From assembly GCA_903643055.1 (NCBI GenBank), contig CAHJWV010000714.1, forward strand, positions 1 through 7,642: DNA of 7,642 bases, written 5' to 3'. Positions within the stretch are counted from its first letter, which is position 1; each line of letters opens with the position of its first letter. A program made the translations under genes and the position numbers. The notes beneath the pieces are model-generated. The model saw only the letters and a list, made by a program, of their open reading frames with translations, did no database searches and had not been told where the DNA came from. Origin of the DNA: Burkholderiales bacterium (GTDB lineage Bacteria > Pseudomonadota > Gammaproteobacteria > Burkholderiales > Burkholderiaceae). Shown piece after piece: positions 1 to 5,397 of the stretch.

Positions 1-507
1 CGCTATGGTATAGCAGTCAACGAAACCGCGAAGGAGCTCGCACAGGCCAATGCCGTAATTAACGGGCTCGATCGCACGGAGCATGCGGAATTCTTTTCGG
101 ACGCCGCAGCCTGGGGGGCCAGAGAAGCCGCAAGGGCAGAGGGACGGCCTGTGCCTTATACTATTCCCGAGGCTGCTACTGCTACTGCCAATGCGTCTGA
201 CACCGAGGGAATTAAACAGCAACTCGGCAAAATTGAAATAGGAAAATATTTGATGCTGCATGGTCATTTTGGGAATTCCATTAATCAGACCATCGAGCAG
301 GGTACGCTGCAAAGCATCGACTGGAATAACGGCACCGTGATCCTTCACTCCACCACCTATAATCATGATCTGACTGTCGATATTGGAAAAATTGCATGGA
401 TCGACGAGAGCCGGACCGGTTCCGGGGCCTTAGGCGCCGTGCAGCAAGGCGATTTGAGAGAGGTCAACGGCGAATGGTATAGAGGAAACGAAAAGGTCAA
501 ACAATAA
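1..507 (+). CDS. Hypothetical protein, C-terminal part (5' end outside window)
   Basis: The reading frame is open from the first base to a TAA at 505-507, giving 168 residues, so the true start lies upstream; the GTG at 151 is internal to this frame and need not be a start. The first half is Ala/Glu-rich and probably helical (about residues 5-55). After a Thr/Ala-rich linker comes a compact segment with alternating hydrophobic residues (about 85-130, around GTLQSIDWNNGTVILHSTTY), which looks like a small beta-barrel. The tail is polar and ends EVNGEWYRGNEKVKQ. I see no signal peptide or membrane segment in this part. I do not recognise the family. The sequence is noticeably more A/T-rich than the genes to the right, which suggests recent transfer. 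It is followed within 30 nt by a strong hairpin. That it is a real gene is fairly safe; its function is unknown. Confidence 0.65.
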   Translation, partial: RYGIAVNETAKELAQANAVINGLDRTEHAEFFSDAAAWGAREAARAEGRPVPYTIPEAATATANASDTEGIKQQLGKIEIGKYLMLHGHFGNSINQTIEQGTLQSIDWNNGTVILHSTTYNHDLTVDIGKIAWIDESRTGSGALGAVQQGDLREVNGEWYRGNEKVKQ

Positions 508-532
508 TCTGCGTTTTGCAGTATCGACGGAA

Positions 533-560
533 AGGTAGTTAGCGTTAAGGCTAACTACCT
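533..560 (+). terminator. Perfect 11-bp hairpin downstream of the first gene
   Basis: The arms 533-543 and 550-560 pair perfectly (11 bp) around the 6-nt loop GTTAAG. Flanking CGAC (525-528) and GTCG (561-564) can extend the structure past a 4-nt bulge. It begins 26 nt after the stop codon of the first gene, the expected place for a terminator. No T-run follows on either strand, so it could be an RNA-stabilising hairpin or an element end. Confidence 0.45.
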
Positions 561-654
561 GTCGAATTCCAAGAGATTATTTACCCATACCAAGCCGGTC
601 ACTGCTTCGAGCACGCAGCATCATGAGCGGCGTGATGAAGCCGAACATCAGGCA

Positions 655-846
655 GTGTCGCGTTAAGGATGTGAACGCGAGGCGAAGCCCGGTGGCACCC
701 GGTCAAACTGCGCACGGCTTTCGGTTCATTGACAGCTTCGGCAATCCGTCTTTGAGCTGCTCGACGACGCTGGAAATGTCTGAGAAGACTCGATTTGGGA
801 ATTCCTTCTCGCGCAGTTCATCCCACACATGTTCCTGTGGGTTGAG
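655..846 (-). pseudogene. IS630-family transposase, C-terminal fragment
   Basis: Read on the minus strand from about 846, the translation begins LNPQEHVWDELREKEFPNRV and continues SSVVEQLKDGLPKLSMNRK. This is the characteristic C-terminal end of IS630-family DDE transposases, where the motif (S)PxLNPxExxWxxLK/R carries the last catalytic acidic residue (here E27 of the local frame, in NPQEHVW). The frame breaks near 716; the continuation, in another frame, is AVRSLTGCHRASPRVHILNA, matching the usual RSLTGWPWI...LNA ending, before homology fades near 655. Everything upstream of LNPQE, including the other two catalytic aspartates and the DNA-binding domain, is absent. The fragment is fused directly to the T6SS accessory relic. 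It cannot be active. Family assignment is from motif memory. Confidence 0.8.
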
Positions 847-984
847 CTTTGTCAGCTTCTTCGTTGCGCTGCTTTGTGACCTCTCTCGCCACCTCCCCGG
901 CCGCACCAGCAATCACACGAACACCCAGGCCCCAAGCACCGGCAATGCGACAGCCTCGATCAATGGAATCGTCTGACTGGCCAT
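847..984 (-). pseudogene. Truncated, frameshifted fourth gene of the T6SS accessory relic
   Basis: An ATG at 984-982 overlaps the TGA of the preceding small gene by one base (TGATG), the mark of a translationally coupled operon. The reading starts MASQTIPLIEAVALPVLGAW, an amphipathic to hydrophobic N-terminus, then meets an in-frame TGA at 915-913. In a neighbouring frame the coding character continues as VIAGAAGEVAREVTKQRNEE and ADKAQ, so a frameshift lies near 915-925. After ADKA the sequence passes directly into IS630 transposase homology. I believe this was a small protein encoded after the DUF4123 adaptor and its neighbour, perhaps part of an effector module; I cannot name a family. It is broken twice, by frameshift and by 3' truncation. 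Confidence 0.5.
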
Positions 985-1333
985 CAGTTGGCCCCTTCCA
1001 GTTTCTTGTTGACCACCGCCAGCAAATCGTCAAGCCGTTGCTCGGGTGGGGCTTCAGGTTTGCGCAAGTAGCCATCGGACAACCGATCGTCATGGATGCG
1101 TGGCACGTCCACGTAGAGGTACATCAAGCGCACGATGTGCGGCGTGGACTTAAAGCCGATGCCCAAGGCGTCATCATGAGCGGCTTGCATCCGCGCAAGC
1201 ACCGCCTCATGCCTCGGATACCGCAGCACATCTCTGGTCGATTCGATAAGAACTGATTGGCCACTGAGGCCACGAACTGGCGTACATCGCGTGCCGGAAG
1301 CTCACGCCATTGCGCTTCACTGAGCGTCAGCAT
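984..1333 (-). pseudogene. Small protein of T6SS DUF4123 neighbourhood, frameshifted
   Basis: The gene starts at ATG 1333-1331, inside the last codons of the DUF4123 gene (17-nt overlap). It reads MLTLSEAQWRELPARDVRQF and VASVANQ to about 1253. Coding sense then moves to the adjacent frame: LIESTRDVLRYPRHEAVLAR, then a stretch with HDDALGIGFKSTPHIVRLMY, then LRKPEAPPEQRLDDLLAVVN to a TGA at 986-984. Restoring one base in the TTCTT at about 1250 gives one continuous protein of about 117 residues, so a single-base deletion is the simplest explanation. The repaired protein resembles small helical proteins that I recall being encoded beside DUF4123 adaptors in Burkholderiales T6SS effector clusters; their function is not known to me. 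As the sequence stands the product would be truncated or out of frame. Confidence 0.65.
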
Positions 1334-1826
1334 GGTGTCTCCCGATCCAGGCGCGTTGTCCGTTGTTCAACAGGTGCCACTCGTGAATGTGAGCAAAGAA
1401 GTCTTCGCGCTGACGGCCGTCCAGCACTTCGGCCAAGCTGACCAAAACGCGTGGGTCCCAGAACCGGATCAACGCTGTTCGGCCATTCGGCAAGCGGGTA
1501 TCGAGGCGTTCAGTCAGCCACTGCGCAAGCCCTTCGAGGCTTTGCGATGAAATGAGCCAGGTGACGGCAGGTGCCGTTAGCTCAGGCGCCACCAGCTCAG
1601 CCACATGCGCCGGGTCAGCCTGTTCGGCATCGACCCGCCACGGCCCCGCATGCGCGAGCGGGGCATCCCTCGTGCCATCGAACAAGGCCCTTCGCTTTCC
1701 AGCGAGGGGCGAGAGCGGTAGCTCGAAGTTCTACGCGCAGTGCACTCCATCCACCAGCGCATACAAGCGCAACGCGCGAGTGGTTTTCAGCAGTAACCTG
1801 TGCCGCTCTTGAACATCAAAAGTCAC
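1317..1826 (-). pseudogene. DUF4123-domain T6SS effector adaptor, interrupted by in-frame TAG
   Basis: A GTG start at 1826-1824 has GGGG about 8 nt upstream and sits one base after the TGA of the preceding gene. The frame reads M(V)TFDVQERHRLLLKTTRALR then LYALVDGVHCA up to TAG at 1733-1731 (codon 32). In the same frame it continues NFELPLSPLAGKRRALFDGT, then HAGPWRVD, then WLISSQSLEGLAQWLTERLD, FWDPRVL and a Trp-rich end, to a stop at 1319-1317. The YALVDG start, the LFDGT/AGPWL region and the FWDPRVL block are DUF4123 hallmarks. DUF4123 proteins (TEC/Tap-1 type) load T6SS effectors onto VgrG. Read through the stop, the protein is 169 residues. The sense codon may have been GAG, needing one G-to-T change. 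The neighbouring gene is also broken, so pseudogenisation is the likely reading; suppression of the amber codon is a less likely alternative. Confidence 0.78.
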
Positions 1827-1827
1827 T

Positions 1828-2100
1828 TCAGCCCCGTATGACGGTGGAACTGCCCGCAGCCGCCGCCTTGAGCAAGCAATCGAGGCACAGGCCGGAATCG
1901 GCGCTGGCAGACGTGGGCACGGCGGGTGCGGCCACAAGCTCGGCCAACGGCTTGCCGTTCGCACCGAAACCCATCCCCGAAAGTTGCTCCGAATCGAACT
2001 CCATGCCGGAGAAGATTTGCCCTGCAACAAGCTTGGGCGGAACGCGGCATTTGCAGATGCACAGGTCGTTCTCCAACGCCGGCCGCGCTTGAGTTACTTC
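1828..2100 (-). pseudogene. C-terminal fragment of a Cys-rich protein upstream of the DUF4123 gene (possible spike/PAAR-protein tail)
   Basis: About 91 codons remain, from the IS1595 junction near 2100 to a TGA at 1830-1828, one base before the DUF4123 start. The translation contains ARPALENDLCICKCRVPPKL, then GMEFDSEQLSGMGFGANGKP, and near the end SGLCLDCLLKAAAAG. The CxCxC cluster and a second CxxC are notable and could bind metal. In Burkholderiales the gene just before a DUF4123 adaptor often encodes a PAAR-type spike protein or VgrG, and this looks like such a C-terminal extension, but I see no PAAR repeat because the N-terminus has been lost. Position and coupling support membership in the T6SS module; the identity is a guess. 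Confidence 0.5.
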
Positions 2101-2360
2101 CTCAGCAAGCCCAGCTTGGTCGATTCGAAGATCGTGCGCTGATGGCGCTGCCTTGGTAGCGGCAGGCGGCGCACTGAAAGTACAAGCAGCCCTCGCGTCG
2201 AAACGAACTGCTTTGAGCACCGCCGCACGCCGGGCAAGCAAAGCCCAACGGCCAGCGCGAAGCGAATCAGCTCTGTTTCAGCGGGGGCATCGCTGCCTTA
2301 GCGTTGCATGAACTCGAACATCGCCAATTCAGCCTGGAATTGCACGCGGTGCATTGTCAT
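2101..2360 (-). pseudogene. IS1595-family transposase, N-terminal fragment
   Basis: Reading begins at ATG 2360-2358 with MTMHRVQFQAELAMFEFMQR, a start typical of ISXo2-like IS1595 transposases, then an in-frame TAA where the family has Tyr (one C-to-A change would do), then GSDAPAETELIRF. A frame change leads to RWPLGFACPACGGAQSSSFR and YFQCAACRYQGSAIS, the N-terminal zinc ribbon with its CPAC and CAAC knuckles intact, and a second frame change gives GTIFESTKLGL. Homology ends near 2101, before the catalytic domain, and the T6SS relic begins. At least one nonsense and two frameshift lesions show long decay. Intact members are around 300 residues; fewer than 90 remain. Confidence 0.82.
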
Positions 2361-2403
2361 GGTTCATCTCTTGTCTCGGTGAACGCATTTTCAAAACCCG
2401 GTA

Positions 2404-2418
2404 GCTCACCTCGTGAGC
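2404..2418 (-). terminator. Possible terminator of the hydrolase-kinase operon
   Basis: GCTCAC (2404-2409) and GTGAGC (2413-2418) form a 6-bp stem with a 3-nt loop, 16 nt beyond the kinase stop codon. On the minus strand it is followed by TACCGGGTTTTG, a weak T-run. The position is right and the strength modest. It could instead belong to the end of the IS1595 relic. Confidence 0.35.
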
Positions 2419-2434
2419 CTGCTGAGGTTTGCGG

Positions 2435-3955
2435 CTAATCAAGTCGCCTGAAGCGAAAGGTGAATGCGGTGCCGGCATTGACGTCAGACATCACATCCAC
2501 GACGCCGTCGTGTGCCTGCGCAATCGCCCGGACGATAAACAGCCCCAGGCCAACGCTTCGAACCGAGTCGCCGAGCTCGTCTCCGCGCAGCATGGGTTCG
2601 AAGATTTTCGATTGCTGGTCGGCTGGGATCGGCGTGCCGAAGTTATGGACGGTCAATGACACCGTCTCGGAGTCCACCGACGAAGTGACCGTGACCACCC
2701 GCCCGGCCTCACCATAGGCCATTGCATTGCCCACCAGGTTGCCGACGAGCTGGGCCACGCGGTCGACATCGGCTGTCGCATTGCCAGATCCCAGGCTGCG
2801 ATGCGCGATCAGCCCTTGAGGGAAGGCCACTGACAGTTCTTCCACCACATGTGCCACCACTTCGTGAATGTCCACGGCACGCCGTTGCACCATCAGACCG
2901 TGGCCCACTCGCGCTGCAGTGAAATCAAGCAGGTCGGAGATGAGCCGCTGGGCGCGCTTTGCGGCCCGGTCGATGTTACTCAGCATGCGTGCTGATTTGT
3001 CGACATCTATTGGCTTGGCGCGGCTGATGACCTGGGCGGCGAGCGAGATGGTCTGCAGCGGGTTTCGCAGATCGTGGCTGACGATGCCGACCATCTGTTC
3101 GGCAAACAGCGCACGGTCTTCGGCCGACTCGCGCAGTCGATGGATTTCGGTCATGTCCACAAGAGTACCGACGAATTCGACCAGCGCACCTCCTTCGTCG
3201 GCAAAGCCTTGTGCGGAAGAGACCACCACCCGCTGAACGCCATCGCACCCATTCAGCCGGTAGGTCGAGTGGTAAGGGGCGAGTGTCTGCAACGCGAGGT
3301 CCAGGGCGGCAAGCTCCCCAACGCGATCGTCGGGCGCCATCGCGGCAAGAAAAGTCTCTTGATCTACCGACATGGCCCGATCAAACCCGAGCAGCAGCGC
3401 TGCCTCATCGCCAAAGCGGCGGCGGCCAGTCGCGGGGTCCACGTCCCACACGATGATGGCGCCCAGTTGCATGGCTTGCTGAAGACGGGCTTGCGTGACT
3501 CGAAGGGCCGCCTGGGCCTCGCGCTCCTTGGCCAAAAGGTCATCGGCCCGCTTGCGCGCAAATAGCAGCTCTCGCTCGTATTGATTGCGCTCTCGGGCGC
3601 CAACCACCGAGATCACATCGTAGGTGCCCTGTGCCGTGCGGCGCCGGATCGCGTTCAGCAATACGGGGAAGGTATGCCCATCGGATCGGCGGAGATCGAA
3701 CTTCACTTCTGACAGTGAGTCCTGCATTTCGAGCATCGGCAACCAATGGGTCTGATGAAAGATGCGAGCGCCCATTGTGAACAGCTCTTGCAACTTCTTT
3801 CGCTGTACGAGCTCGTTAGCGCTCAGGCCGATCCATTTGCAGAACGTCTGGTTGACTTTGAGAATCAGCCCGGTCGTGGAGAGCACCAAAGCGCCGCTGG
3901 GAGAAATCTCGAAGAGTTCATCCGTGCCGGGCAGCGGGGGGAGCTCTTCAGACAT
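2435..3955 (-). CDS. PAS-PAS sensor histidine kinase partnered with an RsbQ-like hydrolase
   Basis: A 506-residue kinase without signal peptide or membrane segments, so probably cytosolic. PAS 1 (about 12-120) carries MGARIFHQTHWLPMLEMQ (61-78) and LRRSDGHTFPVLLNAIRR, the pattern of the PAS domain in RsbP-type phosphatases. A coiled coil follows (about 122-162), then PAS 2 (about 160-272). The H-box is GIVSHDLRNPLQTIS with phospho-acceptor His294. The N-box is LVGNLVGNAMAYGEAG (403-418), the G1 region reads VHNFGTPIP (436-444), and the G2 region is SVGLGLFIVRAIAQAHDG. HNFGTPIP in place of DxGxG is usual in one branch of sensor kinases and need not mean inactivity. The ATG lies 3 nt after the hydrolase stop, without a clear ribosome site, which suggests translational coupling. 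The PAS 1/RsbQ pairing suggests that the hydrolase supplies or removes a small hydrophobic ligand sensed by PAS 1. No response regulator lies in the window. Confidence 0.93.
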   Translation of the reverse strand: MSEELPPLPGTDELFEISPSGALVLSTTGLILKVNQTFCKWIGLSANELVQRKKLQELFTMGARIFHQTHWLPMLEMQDSLSEVKFDLRRSDGHTFPVLLNAIRRRTAQGTYDVISVVGARERNQYERELLFARKRADDLLAKEREAQAALRVTQARLQQAMQLGAIIVWDVDPATGRRRFGDEAALLLGFDRAMSVDQETFLAAMAPDDRVGELAALDLALQTLAPYHSTYRLNGCDGVQRVVVSSAQGFADEGGALVEFVGTLVDMTEIHRLRESAEDRALFAEQMVGIVSHDLRNPLQTISLAAQVISRAKPIDVDKSARMLSNIDRAAKRAQRLISDLLDFTAARVGHGLMVQRRAVDIHEVVAHVVEELSVAFPQGLIAHRSLGSGNATADVDRVAQLVGNLVGNAMAYGEAGRVVTVTSSVDSETVSLTVHNFGTPIPADQQSKIFEPMLRGDELGDSVRSVGLGLFIVRAIAQAHDGVVDVMSDVNAGTAFTFRFRRLD

Positions 3956-3958
3956 GAT

Positions 3959-4762
3959 TCACAGGTTCACGGAAGCGAGAAACTCGTCTATCGCGTCGGT
4001 GCTTTCGCTGGGCACGCTCAAGTGGGGGCAGTGGCCGACGTTGCGAAGAATGCGCAGCATGCTGCGAGGCAGCACACGGTGCATATATTCACCGACGGCG
4101 AGTGGCGCAATCAAGTCTTCGTTGGATTGAATGATGAGCACCGGCGCTTCGACCTTCGGGAGATCGGCTCGGTTGTCGGCCATGAACGTCACCCGAGCAA
4201 ACTGCTTGGCGATGTCCGGATCGGTGCGGCAAAAGCTATGGGTTAATTCTTCGGCCAGTTCGGGCTGATCGGGCGCGCCCATGATGGCCGGCGCCATGCT
4301 GCTGGCCCATCCCAGGTAGTTCGACTCGAGCGTGTCCAGCAACGACTCAATGTCCTCACGCGTGAAGCCGCCTTCGTAATCGGCATCATTGATGTAGCAG
4401 GGTGACGGGCCGACCATGATGTGCCCGTCGATCGCTCCGGGCCTTCGGATCGACGCCAACACGCCGATCATGGCGCTTACTGAATGGCCGACGAAGATGA
4501 CAGGGCCTTGCCCGAACTCATCAATGACCTCAAGGAGGTCGCCGGCATAGCCATGCAGAGTCTCGTATTTCTGGGCGCTGTAGGCGGTGAGGTCAGACGC
4601 ACCACTTCCAACCAAGTCGAAGGTCACGCAGCGATAGCGAGCGCTGTAAACGGGCGCCAATTTGCGCCACATATGTTGATCGCAACCAAAACCATGAGCA
4701 AACACGAGAGTGGCAGATCCGTGACCTTGAACTTTGACGTTGTTTCTATGTTCGACGGACAC
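3959..4762 (-). CDS. RsbQ-like alpha/beta hydrolase
   Basis: This 267-residue protein aligns by eye along its whole length with Bacillus subtilis RsbQ. Shared blocks are NVKVQGHGSATLVFAHGFGC, VGSGASDL, VGHSVSAMIGVLASIRRP, VGPSPCYIND and GHCPHLS. The catalytic triad is Ser94 (GHSVS), Asp216 (SNEDLIAP) and His244 (GHCPH), matching Ser96, Asp219 and His247 of RsbQ. There is no signal peptide, so it is cytosolic. The start is GTG at 4762, chosen because it begins the RsbQ-like alignment and has AGGTGA (4772-4767) four bases upstream. In Bacillus, RsbQ is needed for the PAS-domain phosphatase RsbP to signal energy stress; the same fold includes the plant receptors KAI2 and D14. Here the partner encoded immediately downstream is a histidine kinase with an RsbP-like PAS domain. 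The substrate is unknown. Confidence 0.93.
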   Translation of the reverse strand: MSVEHRNNVKVQGHGSATLVFAHGFGCDQHMWRKLAPVYSARYRCVTFDLVGSGASDLTAYSAQKYETLHGYAGDLLEVIDEFGQGPVIFVGHSVSAMIGVLASIRRPGAIDGHIMVGPSPCYINDADYEGGFTREDIESLLDTLESNYLGWASSMAPAIMGAPDQPELAEELTHSFCRTDPDIAKQFARVTFMADNRADLPKVEAPVLIIQSNEDLIAPLAVGEYMHRVLPRSMLRILRNVGHCPHLSVPSESTDAIDEFLASVNL

Positions 4763-4766
4763 CAGG

Positions 4767-4772
4767 TCACCT
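4767..4772 (-). promoter_or_regulatory. Ribosome binding site deciding the GTG start of the hydrolase
   Basis: On the minus strand AGGTGA lies 4 nt before the GTG at 4762-4760. No ATG nearby gives the RsbQ-like N-terminus, so this site supports the GTG start. The spacing is on the short side. Confidence 0.55.
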
Positions 4773-4792
4773 ATGGGAAGAAGATAGGACGG

Positions 4793-4810
4793 GGATCGAG
4801 TATCCGATCC
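4793..4810 (-). promoter_or_regulatory. Inverted repeat in the leader of the hydrolase-kinase operon
   Basis: A perfect 6-bp inverted repeat (GGATCG and CGATCC with a 6-bp centre) stands between 31 and 48 bp upstream of the hydrolase start. It could be a protein-binding site or an mRNA hairpin. The evidence is symmetry and position only. Confidence 0.3.
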
Positions 4811-5048
4811 AAACTTTGCTTTTTACCCGGCGCATGGCACGACACCATTCCGGGCTTTTGCAACATCAAGATGGTAATTGCATCGGGTGAAGCAGATAGA
4901 TCAACACCCACAGGCCGCATCCGCCCGCGCCGCCGAGTGAGAAACCCGGCCGCTGACATCGCGTCCATAGGCCCGGGCGCATCGCGATGTGTCAGGTCTC
5001 ACCTTCGCTGGCATCCGGGCGCTTATGCACCCAACGCCAGTACGGCTG

Positions 5049-5199
5049 GGCAAGCCGGTGTTTCTTCAACAGGTGGCGAACCGCAGGATCGCGGACTCAT
5101 CGGGCAGCCGGGTGCTCCCGGTGTCCAGCCTTGCGATTTCCCGAAACAGCGGCACATCGTGCAGCGGCTCTGCATGAAGTGAATGCGCAGCAAGGTCTC
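5049..5199 (-). pseudogene. IS5-family transposase, internally deleted N-terminal fragment
   Basis: On the minus strand, ETLLRIHFMQ (5199-5170) is followed after a frame change by EPLHDVPLFREIARLD, then STRLPDESAILRF, and after a missing C near 5079 by HLLKKHRLA, ending near 5049. LRIHFMQ, PLFREFxGLD and LPDExxILRFRHLLExH are hallmarks of the N-terminal domain (DUF772) of IS5-group transposases, in that order. The family normally has about a dozen residues (the QWFxLSDPAMEEAL segment) between HFMQ and HDVPLFRE; these are deleted. The DDE catalytic domain is absent. Flanking sequence on both sides is unrelated to IS5, so only about 150 bp of the element survives. Confidence 0.82.
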
Positions 5200-5330
5200 C
5201 GCTCGATCGGTCACGTCAGGTCGAGTGAATAAAATTCCAACTCCAAAGAGATTCGACACGACCGCCATTCTGTTGGCGATCGCATCGCCCTTCCACCTCC
5301 CCTGCGCACGGGCCGACGGCCGCACGTTCT

Positions 5331-5397
5331 GCGTTTTCTTTTGCGTTTTCTTTTGCGTTTTCCTTTTGCATTTTCCTTTTGCCTTTTGCCTTTTGCC
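5331..5397 (+). repeat. Pyrimidine tandem repeat abutting the trmB start codon
   Basis: Consecutive units are GCGTTTTCTTTT (5331-5342 and 5343-5354), GCGTTTTCCTTTT (5355-5367), GCATTTTCCTTTT (5368-5380), GCCTTTT (5381-5387), GCCTTTT (5388-5394) and a final GCC touching the ATG at 5398. The plus strand is almost entirely T and C with one G per unit. The array fills the space where a Shine-Dalgarno sequence would lie, and none is present. Period changes of 7, 12 and 13 bp suggest growth by slippage. Confidence 0.9.

Larger units (their letters stand above)
4763..5048. other. Upstream region of the hydrolase-kinase operon with no supported gene
   Basis: I find no convincing coding sequence on either strand. 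Open frames here, such as minus 4771-4968, are Arg/Pro/Ser-rich and look like nothing I know. The only structure is an inverted repeat, GGATCG (4793-4798) and CGATCC (4805-4810), separated by 6 bp and lying 31-48 bp upstream of the GTG start of the hydrolase; it could be an operator or leader hairpin. I see no persuasive -35/-10 pair. Confidence 0.4.

Noticed and set aside
623..976. 117-residue plus-strand open frame
   Set aside because: It is antisense to the IS630 transposase fragment, which has clear family motifs, and its own translation is low-information.
1571..2092. 173-residue open frame on the plus strand
   Set aside because: It is antisense to the DUF4123 and Cys-rich relics and is Ala/Pro/Arg/Ser-rich with no family pattern; the minus strand explains this DNA better.
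3074..3565. 163-residue plus-strand open frame inside the kinase
   Set aside because: A shadow of the kinase gene; its length follows from GC-rich codon use on the opposite strand.
4771..4968. 65-residue minus-strand open frame upstream of the hydrolase
   Set aside because: Its composition is Arg/Pro-rich with no family pattern and no convincing ribosome site; it lies in the presumed regulatory region.
4484..5182. 232-residue plus-strand open frame
   Set aside because: It overlaps the well-supported RsbQ-like gene in antisense and then runs into the IS5 relic; it has no recognisable domain.
5232..5240. AAATTCCAA shared with the dyad region of the XRE-cupin promoter
   Set aside because: A 9-bp match without the symmetric half is too short to call a second operator.
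5275..5289. GGCGAT-CGC-ATCGCC hairpin upstream of trmB
   Set aside because: A 6-bp stem with a 3-nt loop in GC-rich DNA is expected by chance and has no T-run; it was not called as a terminator.
5331..5397. Tandem repeat as a CRISPR array
   Set aside because: The units are 7-13 bp and contiguous, with no spacers.
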